Below are positions 26,216-35,144 of a DNA stretch of 64,000 nucleotides, one piece after another (position 1 is the stretch's first letter; the number at the start of each line of letters is the position of its first letter). The notes below the pieces were generated by a model, which did no database searches, had not been told where the DNA came from, and saw nothing but the letters and a program-made list of their open reading frames with translations. The DNA is from Pedobacter sp. Leaf41 (GTDB lineage Bacteria > Bacteroidota > Bacteroidia > Sphingobacteriales > Sphingobacteriaceae). The DNA lies in contig NZ_LMLE01000007.1 of assembly GCF_001422545.1 (NCBI RefSeq), positions 62,001 through 126,000 of the forward strand, given 5' to 3'. The position numbers and the translations under genes are program-made.

Positions 26216-26253
26216 AAGAAATTTCTCTAAAGATAAGCCTAGAGAAATTTCTT
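26216..26253 (-). terminator. intercistronic hairpin between susD and the phosphatase gene
   Basis: A perfect 14-bp stem (AAGAAATTTCTCTA at 26216-26229 with TAGAGAAATTTCTT at 26240-26253) encloses a 10-nt loop. On the minus strand it is followed by TTTTTAAAATTTT. It sits 15 nt after the SusD stop and probably lowers expression of the downstream enzymes relative to SusC/SusD. Confidence 0.65.
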
Positions 26254-26267
26254 TTCATGTTATCCAA

Positions 26268-27866
26268 TTAATTGTAACCAGGATTCTGTTTTAATTTCGG
26301 GTTTAAGATCATTGCCGAATTAGGAATTGGCATCAGGCGGTGGAAAGTTTGTGCATCGGTTTTGAAACCCCACGACCCTTCGTACTTACCAAAACGAATC
26401 ATATCGTTGCGGTGCCAGCATTCCCACGAAAGCTCTCTGCAACGCTCTTTGTATATGTCTTCCAATGTTACAGAAGTCCACGCTGGTGAAGTGGTTCGCA
26501 CTGCTCTTAACTGGTTAACTAAAGATAATGCAGTTTGACCTTGTGTTGGAGTAGCACCTCTTAATATCGCTTCTGCTTTCATCAACAAAATATCTGATAA
26601 CCTAAAAATGGGCACATCATTATTTTGATTTCTATTTGAGGAAGTACTATCGCAATAAAATTTATTGTTGCGGTAACCCATGTTCCAGGCCACTTCATCG
26701 TTTCCAGCGTCGAATGGTCTCGATGCATCTCTCAGCGTTACATTAGGTGTGATATCAACCTGATAGGTAATTGGAGCGGAAGCATCTGCACCAGTGTAAA
26801 ACTGGTCGTAACCTTTTTTGGTTGTAGCTACAGTAACCGGGCGGCCATCATAAAAAGTTTGTAAGCCCCTAATCCATTGTGCATTTCTTTTATCATTAGG
26901 ATCGTTGAAGTTTGCATAAAATTCTGGCAAAGTACTCATTGGTGCACTTGGCGTATGTTTAAGACTATATTTCGCCTGCAATGATCGTGGTAAAGAATAC
27001 CTCGAATAAATCATAAAACCATTACTATATCCCGGATCGTAGGGGATAGCAAAAATAAATTCTTTTGTTTGAGGTCCGTTATCAATAAAGAACATCTTTC
27101 TGAAATCAGATTCTAAACTATAAGGTGATCCTGTTGCTGTTGTAATCAAATCGCACATGGCTACAGCTTCATTATAACGGGCAGTTCCGGTATACACTTC
27201 AGAGTTGAGATACATTTTCGCCAAAATAGCATAAGCGGTGTATTTGTTCGGTCTGCCGTAATTTGCTGCACCAGTGGCTATGCTTAGGCTTGGTAATATA
27301 TCTTTGAGTTCTGCCTCTATGAAAGTAAATACTTCTGCTCTCGGTTTGGTTTCTGGGGAAGTTGTTTCACCGAATGAAGTTACGATAGGGATATTGCCCC
27401 ACAAATCCATCATCATAAAAAGTGCTAAAGCTCTTGTTGCACGAAGCTCGGCTATTGAGGTAACTTTTGCAGGTGATTCTGGTGCATCTTTTAGTAGAAA
27501 CAAGCTCTGGTTTGCTTTACTAATCACACCCGAAAGCCATCCCCAACCACTACTCACATGTCCGTTATCTTTGGTCCAGGTGTGTTTGTGGTGCATTTCA
27601 TAAGTTCCACCATCATACCAGTTACCACCTCTTGCAGGCATAATTGCCTCATCGGTACTTAGTGTTTGCATGAAGAAATAATCGGTGCTCCATCCCTGAC
27701 GAAGCTGTACGTACACCTGGCCAGTAAGCTGAACAAAGTGTTGTGCCGTTTGCGGAAATGTTTCTGGGGTTAATTGAGTTTCAACTTTTAAATCCAGTTT
27801 ATGACAAGAGCTTAACACACCTAGTGTTAAAGCTGCACCTGCGATATATTTAATAAGACTTTTCAT
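26268..27866 (-). CDS. SusD/RagB-family nutrient-binding lipoprotein (locus 3)
   Basis: A 532-residue SusD-like lipoprotein: lipobox LSSC (Cys about 21), SusD N-terminal region, and C-terminal signature ERCRELSWECWHRNDMIRFGKYE (split by the usual helix, about 470-495). It ends in LNPKLKQNPGYN, typical of the family. It captures glycan for the SusC encoded 11 nt upstream. The length is average for SusD. The substrate is not readable, but the locus enzymes point to an alpha-mannose and alpha-GlcN(Ac) glycan. Confidence 0.95.
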   Translation of the reverse strand: MKSLIKYIAGAALTLGVLSSCHKLDLKVETQLTPETFPQTAQHFVQLTGQVYVQLRQGWSTDYFFMQTLSTDEAIMPARGGNWYDGGTYEMHHKHTWTKDNGHVSSGWGWLSGVISKANQSLFLLKDAPESPAKVTSIAELRATRALALFMMMDLWGNIPIVTSFGETTSPETKPRAEVFTFIEAELKDILPSLSIATGAANYGRPNKYTAYAILAKMYLNSEVYTGTARYNEAVAMCDLITTATGSPYSLESDFRKMFFIDNGPQTKEFIFAIPYDPGYSNGFMIYSRYSLPRSLQAKYSLKHTPSAPMSTLPEFYANFNDPNDKRNAQWIRGLQTFYDGRPVTVATTKKGYDQFYTGADASAPITYQVDITPNVTLRDASRPFDAGNDEVAWNMGYRNNKFYCDSTSSNRNQNNDVPIFRLSDILLMKAEAILRGATPTQGQTALSLVNQLRAVRTTSPAWTSVTLEDIYKERCRELSWECWHRNDMIRFGKYEGSWGFKTDAQTFHRLMPIPNSAMILNPKLKQNPGYN

Positions 27867-27877
27867 CTTTTTTGATT

Positions 27878-30800
27878 TTAATTAAATGATACATTTAAAC
27901 CGAACAAGAATGTTCTGGTTTTAGGATAAAAGTTATTGGTATCTACACCTGGAGCAATACCGCCCTGGTTAATTTCCGGATCGATACCTTTGTAACCAGT
28001 GATCACAAAAAGATTGTTAGCAGTAGTATACAACCTCAACGAATTTACACCCGGAATCAGTCCTTTTTTGAATGTGTAACCCAAGGTGGCGTTATCTAGC
28101 CTCAAGTAACTACCATTTTCTAAAAAGCGGCTTGAATATTTGTAAGAGTTAAAATCTGCTGCTGATTCGTTTTCTACCTCAACCGGGATATTGGTGAACT
28201 GGGCTGTGCTTGGGCGGAATAAATCAGCACGGGTTACGTTCATGATTTTGTTACCCAAAACAGCTCTCATAAAAATACTTAAATCGAAGTTTTTGTAACG
28301 AACATTGTTGCTCCAACCGATTAATGCTTTTGGCTGTGCATTTCCTAAAATATAATAGTCAGTTCTATTTAGTAAACCCTGCGTTTTAATATTGCCTGCC
28401 GCATCGTAGTATTGCGAAACACCGTTGGCATCTTTCCCTGCATATTTAAAAGTATAGAATGTTCCAATCGCCTGGCCTGGTGCTAAAATCTGTAATGATG
28501 CACCACTTTGACCTGCGCCATCAGGAGTTACCGTCAACCTGTTATCGATATTGAAACGAGTATCAGATAAGGTAATGATTTTATTTACGTTTCTGGCAAG
28601 ATTGATGGCTGTTGTCCAACTGAAATTGTCGCTAATTACCGGCGTACCATTTAAAACTACCTCTATACCTTTATTACTTAGCTTGCCCACATTTGCGGTA
28701 AGCTGACCAGAAGGATAAAGGTTTTGATCAACGTCGAACGTTAAAATTAAATCAGTAGTTTTCTTGTTATACCAATCTACCGAACCACCTACTCTACCAC
28801 CGAATAACCCAAAATCTACACCTAAATTTGTGGTTGCTGTTCTTTCCCAGCGTAAATCTTTGTTTTCATTTTGGATGGCGCCATATGCACCCTCTCTAGG
28901 TGAACCATTGTAATAAAACTGCCCTACCTGACCATAAATCAGTTTGGTTGTTAGTGGCGCAAAACCCAATGAATTCCCGGCAATACCATAACTTCCACGT
29001 AATTTCAATGACCTAACTACATTTTGATTTTTCATGAAATTTTCCTGGTCAAGGTTCCATGCTGCACCAACTGATGGATAGTAACCCCAGGTTTCATTTA
29101 TACCGAATACGTTAGATCCATCTCTTCTAATCGATCCCTGAAGTAGATACTTGTTTTTATAATTATAGTTTACTCTTGCAAAATCAGAAATCAACAGAAT
29201 TTCCTGATAGGTAACACCAGGATTAAAATCTACCCTGAAATCGGTTACCGCGTAAGGATTACCTAAACTTAAGTTGTTATAACCAACCTCGTTTACAGGA
29301 AAATTAGTAGAAGTTGATTGGAAACCATCGTTATTTAATGATTGTTGATAAGAATAACCAACTACCGCATTAATATCATGATCGCCAAACTTTTTGTTCC
29401 AGGTAAGATAAGTTTCTATAATCTTATTGGTATTTTGATAAGCGTTTCTTACTGCCACACCATTCTGACCAACTAAAGAGACGAAAGTTGGGTTTGCTGG
29501 CGGATCTGGCGTGTTTCTTACGTTGTTATAACGAGAAGTATAAATGCTGTTGTAAAATGCACCATACACATTTTGGGTATTTTGATAAGATAGGTTTACA
29601 TCATATGTAAAACCAAAAGGAAGTTTTAAGTTAGCACTCAAGTTTCCTAAAATATTTTTAGTTTTTAAATTTTCTTTCGCATTCTCCAACATCGAAACCG
29701 GGTTGTAATAACTGGTTTGAACCAAGTTATCAAAATAACTACCGTCGGCATTTCTTACCGGTGCAGTTGGCAAATAAGTAAGCATTTGCGATAATATCGT
29801 GTTTCTGTAAGGAACAAGATCTGCATTACTTACAGAGTTGCTTAAGTTGAAAGAGATTTTCAATTTATCATTGAAAGCTTTTTGCTCAACGCCAATACGA
29901 CCGATAAACCGATCTAATCCGCTGGTTTTAATTATCCCTTGTTGATTGAAATAGTTAACACTTGCATTGTAGGTTGTTTTCTCGGTGCCACCACTTAATG
30001 AAACGTTATGGTTTTGAGACATGGCATCGCTTCTTTGCACTTCATCCTGCCAGTTTGTATTTGCACCTTTATCATTTGCTGGTGTTAAAGCAGAATTTGT
30101 TTTCGCTAAAAAGGTCCGCAACTGGTCTGCATTCATCATATCATAGCGATTGGAAACATTTTCAATTCCAAAATAGCCGTTATATGAAATCTGTGTTTGC
30201 CCGCTTACACCTTTTTTAGTAGTCACCATAATTACACCGTTTGCCGCCCGGTTACCATAAATAGCCGCTGCAGCCGCATCTTTTAATACATCAATAGAAG
30301 CCACATCATCTGGTGCAATAATTGAAATATCTGCGCCAACTACACCGTCGATAACGAATAAAGGAGATTGAGCGCCTTCACGAAGTGTAGATGCACCTCT
30401 CATGATAATCGCTGCATTACGGTTTGGATCTCCACTACGGCTAATATTTAATCCCGGAACTTTACCCTGTAACATCTGGCCAACATCACTAATGGCCCCT
30501 TTATTTAAATCTTCGCCTTTAACGGTTGATATTGAACTTGTTAAAGCTTTTCGGGTGCTTTTACCGTAACCCACAACTACAACATCAGTTAATGATGCCG
30601 TTGCTTCTGAAATGGTTACCTGATAAGTTGAAGCGGCCTCCACCGTTAGTTCTTTGGTTTGATAGCCTAAAAAACTAAAAAGGATTTTGTCGCCAGTTTT
30701 TGCAGAGATCGTGAAAGATCCTTCTGCACCCGTTGAGGTAACTTTGCTGGTTCCCTTTACAGAAACCGAAGCACCTATAATAGGCTGTTTGGTATTATCT

Positions 30801-30919
30801 ATTAAGTTACCGGAGATTTTTCTTTCTGTTTGGGCAAATGCCATGTTGAAAGACTGGCCGATAAGTAAAAACAGCAAAAGAAAGCCGCCATACTTTATGC
30901 TCGTAAAATTAAACCTCAT
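27878..30919 (-). CDS. SusC/RagA-family TonB-dependent transporter (locus 3)
   Basis: A 1013-residue outer-membrane importer: signal peptide to about 29, CarboxypepD-reg-like domain (about 34-110, starting KISGNLIDNTKQPI), plug with the signature DDVASIDVLKDAAAAAIYG (about 205-223) and a C-terminal beta barrel ending in FLFGLNVSFN. It starts 68 nt after the inositol oxygenase stop and 11 nt before SusD, all on one strand. It probably imports the mannose- and glucosamine-containing oligosaccharide attacked by the downstream enzymes. Confidence 0.95.
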   Translation of the reverse strand: MRFNFTSIKYGGFLLLFLLIGQSFNMAFAQTERKISGNLIDNTKQPIIGASVSVKGTSKVTSTGAEGSFTISAKTGDKILFSFLGYQTKELTVEAASTYQVTISEATASLTDVVVVGYGKSTRKALTSSISTVKGEDLNKGAISDVGQMLQGKVPGLNISRSGDPNRNAAIIMRGASTLREGAQSPLFVIDGVVGADISIIAPDDVASIDVLKDAAAAAIYGNRAANGVIMVTTKKGVSGQTQISYNGYFGIENVSNRYDMMNADQLRTFLAKTNSALTPANDKGANTNWQDEVQRSDAMSQNHNVSLSGGTEKTTYNASVNYFNQQGIIKTSGLDRFIGRIGVEQKAFNDKLKISFNLSNSVSNADLVPYRNTILSQMLTYLPTAPVRNADGSYFDNLVQTSYYNPVSMLENAKENLKTKNILGNLSANLKLPFGFTYDVNLSYQNTQNVYGAFYNSIYTSRYNNVRNTPDPPANPTFVSLVGQNGVAVRNAYQNTNKIIETYLTWNKKFGDHDINAVVGYSYQQSLNNDGFQSTSTNFPVNEVGYNNLSLGNPYAVTDFRVDFNPGVTYQEILLISDFARVNYNYKNKYLLQGSIRRDGSNVFGINETWGYYPSVGAAWNLDQENFMKNQNVVRSLKLRGSYGIAGNSLGFAPLTTKLIYGQVGQFYYNGSPREGAYGAIQNENKDLRWERTATTNLGVDFGLFGGRVGGSVDWYNKKTTDLILTFDVDQNLYPSGQLTANVGKLSNKGIEVVLNGTPVISDNFSWTTAINLARNVNKIITLSDTRFNIDNRLTVTPDGAGQSGASLQILAPGQAIGTFYTFKYAGKDANGVSQYYDAAGNIKTQGLLNRTDYYILGNAQPKALIGWSNNVRYKNFDLSIFMRAVLGNKIMNVTRADLFRPSTAQFTNIPVEVENESAADFNSYKYSSRFLENGSYLRLDNATLGYTFKKGLIPGVNSLRLYTTANNLFVITGYKGIDPEINQGGIAPGVDTNNFYPKTRTFLFGLNVSFN

Positions 30920-30987
30920 GATTTTTGTAGATTTAGGTTCATAAATGGTTAGTTAAATTTGTTTAATATATATGTTTTGTTTTTGTG

Positions 30988-31875
30988 TTAAAATTTGATG
31001 GTTGCCGGTAGGTATTTATTAACAAGCGCCTCGTAGTAAGGCTTTAATTCTTCCCAGCTTTTTTGATTAGGATTTTTAGAGTATAAATCATAAGGGTTGA
31101 ATAATCTTACCCATTTAAACATTTCGTGGTCTTTCTCACTCATTAAATGATCGTAAGCATTTTCTTTATGTTGCGAGTAAAAAGAGTGGTAACGCAGCAT
31201 ATATAATCCCTGTTCAGGGATATATGGTTTCATCATGTGATAAACATATTCATCGTGCCCCCAAGACATGTGAACGTTATCGAGGCCGCAGTTTTGACTG
31301 TAAACACCCAATTTAGTTTGGTACTGGGGATTCTTGAAATCGGGATTCAGTTCAAAAAACTCCGGGTAAACAATTTTATCTGAATAAGCACAACCAACTG
31401 GAAATGTATCGCCCACGACTGCCCATTGCGGCTCACCATAAAGGCAAAGCACTTTTCCCATATCATGGATTAAACCAACAAGCACCATCCAGTCCGGATG
31501 GCCATCATTTCTAATGGCTTCTGATGTTTGAAGCAGGTGTTGCATTTGATCTAAATCTGTATCCGGATCAGAATCATCAACTAATTTATTCAGAAAATCA
31601 AAAGCACTCCATACAGGCATTTCTTCCTTATTAAACTTCAAATAATTAGCTTTTTTCTGCTGAACAAAATCATAAGTTTGATAAGTGTGGTTCAGTTTAT
31701 AAAACTCTTTTACACCATCTTTTTCGGTTTCATCGTAGTTTCTAAACTGTTCTTCTTTTTTGTCTGAATTGATATTGGACGGGTCTGGATAACGGATTAA
31801 TAAATCCTCTTCCCATTGATCGATATTCTTCAATGGATTCTGATTTTCCTTCGAAAATATTTCTTCGTTTCTCAT
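30988..31875 (-). CDS. myo-inositol oxygenase (MIOX)
   Basis: A 295-residue cytosolic diiron oxygenase that cleaves myo-inositol to D-glucuronate with O2. The six iron ligands of the mammalian enzyme are all recognisable: His113 (HLLQTSEAIR), His137-Asp138 (LIHDMGK), His207 (MSWGHDEY), His230 (MLRYHSFY) and Asp263 (NPYDLYSK). The block GEPQWAVVGDTFPVG (147-161) is also typical. No signal peptide is seen. It is the first gene of the locus 3 transcript, directly before SusC, and is divergent from a LacI regulator. A LacI-type operator lies about 95 nt upstream. Its presence indicates that inositol is released by, or sensed with, this locus. Confidence 0.96.
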   Translation of the reverse strand: MRNEEIFSKENQNPLKNIDQWEEDLLIRYPDPSNINSDKKEEQFRNYDETEKDGVKEFYKLNHTYQTYDFVQQKKANYLKFNKEEMPVWSAFDFLNKLVDDSDPDTDLDQMQHLLQTSEAIRNDGHPDWMVLVGLIHDMGKVLCLYGEPQWAVVGDTFPVGCAYSDKIVYPEFFELNPDFKNPQYQTKLGVYSQNCGLDNVHMSWGHDEYVYHMMKPYIPEQGLYMLRYHSFYSQHKENAYDHLMSEKDHEMFKWVRLFNPYDLYSKNPNQKSWEELKPYYEALVNKYLPATIKF

Positions 31876-32357
31876 AAGGCTAGAAATAATTTGGTTAAAA
31901 TATGCTTTGTTTGATGATCTAAAGTTGAGTTTTTGAAACCTTAGATTTTTATGATTTGGGATTTTTATTTACGTAAACGATTAAGTAAATCAAGATAATC
32001 TAATATAACTAATTGACTAATAATCTCTTGAAGTTTAACTCTGTACAGATTGATGCAGCGTTGGGTTTTATTAAGCAAGCAAGAATGCTGGCGGCTAAAT
32101 AACTAAAGCCTGTAGGCAAATTGTTATTATAATTCCTTAGTTTAGTAGCAACGGATTTGTTACGTTGCATGCAACTTTCGAATTCGTTTTTGATAACCAG
32201 ACAATCATCCCTGTAAGTGAGTCGTGGAGAAACAAGGTATATTAGCATTGGATATATATCTTCCAATTTTGGTTTATAAATCCAGCTGAAATGATCATCA
32301 TTACGAGATGAAAAATGTTTTTGGTTATCCAGATTAACTAACAAAACGAGTAACCAA
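31876..32357. other. 482-bp divergent intergenic region between MIOX and lacI
   Basis: It holds the promoters of the inositol oxygenase (minus) and LacI (plus) genes and one LacI-type operator (31968-31985). A 123-codon minus-strand frame (32009-32380) overlaps the LacI start and shows no recognisable motif; I regard it as spurious. Short protein-like plus-strand frames at about 32012-32098 and 32155-32242 end in stops and could be coding remnants, but I cannot identify them. No clear terminator was seen. Confidence 0.5.
31968..31985. promoter_or_regulatory. LacI-type operator, copy 1 (MIOX promoter)
   Basis: It contains TTACGTAAACG (31969-31979), centred on CG with a degenerate right arm (ATTAAG). 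The same 11-mer recurs at 33401-33411 (reverse strand) and 37541-37551. It lies about 95 nt upstream of the inositol oxygenase start. LacI-family sites are CG-centred palindromes of this kind, and a LacI regulator is encoded at 32358-33380. Confidence 0.6.
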
Positions 32358-33380
32358 ATGTCGGGAGAGGTAAATATCAAAAGACTTGCGCAGGAGTTAA
32401 ACCTGTCGATAGCAACTGTATCAAAAGCGCTTAATGATAGCTACGAAATTAGCTTGAAAACAAAAACAAGGGTATTAACACTGGCAAAAGAACTTAACTA
32501 CACACCAAACCCTGCGGCCAGTAATCTACGTAGCAATAAAACTAAAACCATTGCGGTAATTATACCGAACATAGCCAACAACTTTTTTTCCCTGGCCATC
32601 AAAGGGATTGAAGAAATTGCCAGGCAATATGGTTATCATGTGCTCATTTATCAAACACATGAAGATATTGAGACGGAAATGTTATTTACGAACAGTTTAC
32701 TAAACGGCCGCGTAGATGGCATTTTGACTTCTGTATCGAGCAACGAATACAATAATGATTATTACCGCGATCTGGTTAAAAAAATTCCGCTTGTTTTTTT
32801 CGATCGGGTGTATGAATCTTTAGATGCCTTTAAAATTACCACCGATGATTACCAGATTTCCTTTAATGCCACCGAACATTTAATTGAGTGTGGGTGTACT
32901 CAAATTGCTTATTTATACGGTTTGGAAAAATTACCGGCCGGCCGAACGCGATTTGCAGGATATAAAGATGCACTGGCGGCACATGGTATCAGCATCGATG
33001 AAAACCTTATTTTACACTATCAGCCGGAAGAAAATGAGAACGTGACCAACATTGTCAATTTGTTCCAATCGCATAAGCCAGATGCAATTTTCTCCTCGAT
33101 AGAAGAATTTGCAATTCCCGCTTACCTTGCTTGTAAAGAATTGAAACTGCAAATTCCAGATGATGTAAAAATTATCAGCTTTTCTAATCTGAGTTCTGCA
33201 AAGTTGCTCAATCCTTCTTTAACAACTATTACCCAACCTGCATTTGAAATAGGGATTGAGGCTGCCAAATGCCTGTTTAAAATCTTAACTAAACGTGGTA
33301 TTGGAGATGATCAAAATATTGTGCTCAAATCGGTGCTCATCAAAAGAGAATCAACTGGTTGCTGGGAAAAACCTGCTTAA
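32358..33380 (+). CDS. LacI-family transcriptional regulator
   Basis: A 340-residue regulator with an N-terminal LacI helix-turn-helix (NIKRLAQELNLSIATVSKALN, in two parts around residues 6-26). The hinge region has PNPAASNLRSNKT (about 50-62), and a periplasmic-binding-protein-like sensor domain begins IAVIIPNIANNFF. It ends with the usual IKRESTG (about 330-336). It is divergent from the inositol oxygenase/SusCD locus and lies 105 nt upstream of the symporter gene. Three shared operator-like sites flank both arms, so it probably co-controls them. The ligand may be inositol, glucuronate or a sugar acid; this is inference. Confidence 0.94.
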   Translation: MSGEVNIKRLAQELNLSIATVSKALNDSYEISLKTKTRVLTLAKELNYTPNPAASNLRSNKTKTIAVIIPNIANNFFSLAIKGIEEIARQYGYHVLIYQTHEDIETEMLFTNSLLNGRVDGILTSVSSNEYNNDYYRDLVKKIPLVFFDRVYESLDAFKITTDDYQISFNATEHLIECGCTQIAYLYGLEKLPAGRTRFAGYKDALAAHGISIDENLILHYQPEENENVTNIVNLFQSHKPDAIFSSIEEFAIPAYLACKELKLQIPDDVKIISFSNLSSAKLLNPSLTTITQPAFEIGIEAAKCLFKILTKRGIGDDQNIVLKSVLIKRESTGCWEKPA

Positions 33381-33395
33381 AATCGGTTAAAACCC

Positions 33396-33412
33396 GAAAA
33401 CGTTTACGTAAT
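33396..33412. promoter_or_regulatory. LacI-type operator, copy 2 (symporter promoter)
   Basis: CGTTTACGTAA at 33401-33411 is the exact reverse complement of TTACGTAAACG; the left arm is GAAAA. It lies between the LacI stop (33380) and the symporter start (33486), about 75 nt upstream of the latter, so the symporter-GH28-GH43 genes can be controlled separately from lacI. Confidence 0.6.
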
Positions 33413-33485
33413 TAAATACCTTCTTTCGTCCGCTTTGATTCGGATTTTTTCTGACTTTTAAAAAAACCAAATATATTACAACGCT

Positions 33486-35114
33486 ATGAATCACCTTTCA
33501 GCGCTTGACTGTGCCGTTTTCTTTTTGTACTTCGTTATCGTTTCGGCCTACGGTTATTATGTTTATAGATCTAAAAAACAAAAGAAAACGGATACTAAAG
33601 ACTATTTTCTTGCTGAAGGATCCTTGACATGGTGGGCTATTGGCGCATCCATCATTGCCTCCAATATTTCTGCAGAGCATTTTATCGGTATGTCTGGCTC
33701 TGGCTTTGCCATGGGACTGGCCATCGCCAGTTACGAATGGATGGCTGCTGCAACGCTGATTATTGTAGCGGTTTTCTTCCTGCCAATTTACCTTAAAAAT
33801 AAAATTTATACCATGCCACAGTTTTTATCTACCCGGTATAACAATACCGTAAGTACATTAATGGCTGTCTTTTGGTTGCTGGTTTATGTGTTTGTTAACC
33901 TTACCTCTATCTTTTTTTTAGGTGCTATCGCCATAGAAACCATTACAGGAATTCCTTTTAGCACCTGTATCATTTTTCTGGCCATATTCTCTGCATTAAT
34001 TACCCTTGGGGGGATGAAAGTGATTGGCTATACAGACGTTATCCAGGTTTTTGTTTTAGTTATCGGTGGATTGATTACCTGTTACATGGCGCTGAAACTG
34101 GTATCAGAAAAATTAAATGTAGACACTGTTTTAGGTGCGCTGCCGATGTTACGTACAGAGGCTGCTGATCATTTTCACATGATATTTTCAAAGGGCGATA
34201 AGTTTTACAACGAACTTCCAGGTGTGGCGGTATTGGTTGGCGGGCTTTGGATCAATAACCTAAATTACTGGGGCTGCAATCAATACATCGTTCAAAGGGC
34301 TTTAGGGGCAGATCTAAAAACCGGGAGAAGCGGATTGATTTTCGCTGCCTTTTTAAAGTTGCTAATTCCGGTTATCGTAGTGATTCCGGGTATTGCTGCT
34401 TTTGTGCTTTACCAGCGTGGCTATTTTCAGGCAGAAATGCTAGACAGTTCAGGTGTACTCAAACCAGATCATGCTTATCCGGTATTAATGAACTTATTAC
34501 CTATTGGAGTAAAAGGAATGGCTTTCGCAGCATTAACGGCAGCAATTGTGGCTTCTTTGGCAGGAAAATCAAACAGTATTGCCACCATTTTTACATTAGA
34601 TATCTACAAAAAATACATCAATCCTACTGCAAGCGAAACACGGATGGTAGCCGTTGGACGATGGTCAGTGGTCATCGCATCGATAATTGCGATTATCGTT
34701 GCTCCGGCGTTAAGAAGCTTTGATCAGGTATATCAGTTTATCCAGGAATATGTCGGTTTTATTTCGCCGGGTGTATTTGCCATTTTTTTACTTGGATTTT
34801 TCTGGAAACGAACAACATCCAGGGCAGCACTTTGTGCCGCACTGCTAACCATTCCTCTTTCCATCTTCTTCAAATTCCTGCCCTCAATAAGTCAGGGTTT
34901 AATTGATGATATTCCTTTTCTGAATAGAATGTCGTGGGTTTTTGTGACTATCATCGTGGTGATGGTGTTAATCACACTTACCGATCCTAAAGGTAAGAAC
35001 AATCCGCAGGGTTTAGAGATTGACAAAACGATGTTTAAAGTTACGCCTGCATTTATGGTTGCATCTGTAATTATTGTAGGCATTATGGCTGCCCTTTATA
35101 CAGTGTTTTGGTAA
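33486..35114 (+). CDS. sodium/solute symporter of the SSS (SGLT-like) family
   Basis: A 542-residue inner-membrane protein with about 13-14 transmembrane segments. SSS hallmarks include KDYFLAEGSLTWWAIGASI (about 38-56), IASNISAEHFIGMSGSG and NLTSIFFLGAIAIETITGI (about 139-157), as in SGLT/SMIT sugar and inositol transporters. It takes up a small solute with Na+. Placed beside inositol oxygenase and sharing its operator, it is a candidate for myo-inositol or hexuronate uptake. The following GH28 gene alternatively suggests galacturonate. It starts 105 nt after LacI and 30 nt before GH28. Confidence 0.92.
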   Translation: MNHLSALDCAVFFLYFVIVSAYGYYVYRSKKQKKTDTKDYFLAEGSLTWWAIGASIIASNISAEHFIGMSGSGFAMGLAIASYEWMAAATLIIVAVFFLPIYLKNKIYTMPQFLSTRYNNTVSTLMAVFWLLVYVFVNLTSIFFLGAIAIETITGIPFSTCIIFLAIFSALITLGGMKVIGYTDVIQVFVLVIGGLITCYMALKLVSEKLNVDTVLGALPMLRTEAADHFHMIFSKGDKFYNELPGVAVLVGGLWINNLNYWGCNQYIVQRALGADLKTGRSGLIFAAFLKLLIPVIVVIPGIAAFVLYQRGYFQAEMLDSSGVLKPDHAYPVLMNLLPIGVKGMAFAALTAAIVASLAGKSNSIATIFTLDIYKKYINPTASETRMVAVGRWSVVIASIIAIIVAPALRSFDQVYQFIQEYVGFISPGVFAIFLLGFFWKRTTSRAALCAALLTIPLSIFFKFLPSISQGLIDDIPFLNRMSWVFVTIIVVMVLITLTDPKGKNNPQGLEIDKTMFKVTPAFMVASVIIVGIMAALYTVFW

Positions 35115-35144
35115 AAATTAAATAGTACGCTAAATATAATATAG

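Noticed and set aside
26216..26253. Hairpin as a repeat element or attachment site
   Set aside because: A single copy was seen and the T-rich run on the minus strand directly after the SusD stop fits a terminator better.
32155..32242. Short protein-like plus-strand stretch (GFVTLHATFEFVFDNQ)
   Set aside because: Bounded by stops after fewer than 40 codons and I cannot match it to a family; possible coding relic but unsupported.
32009..32380. 123-codon minus-strand open frame in the MIOX-lacI gap
   Set aside because: It overlaps the LacI start codon on the other strand, lacks a signal or any motif, and lies where divergent promoters are expected.
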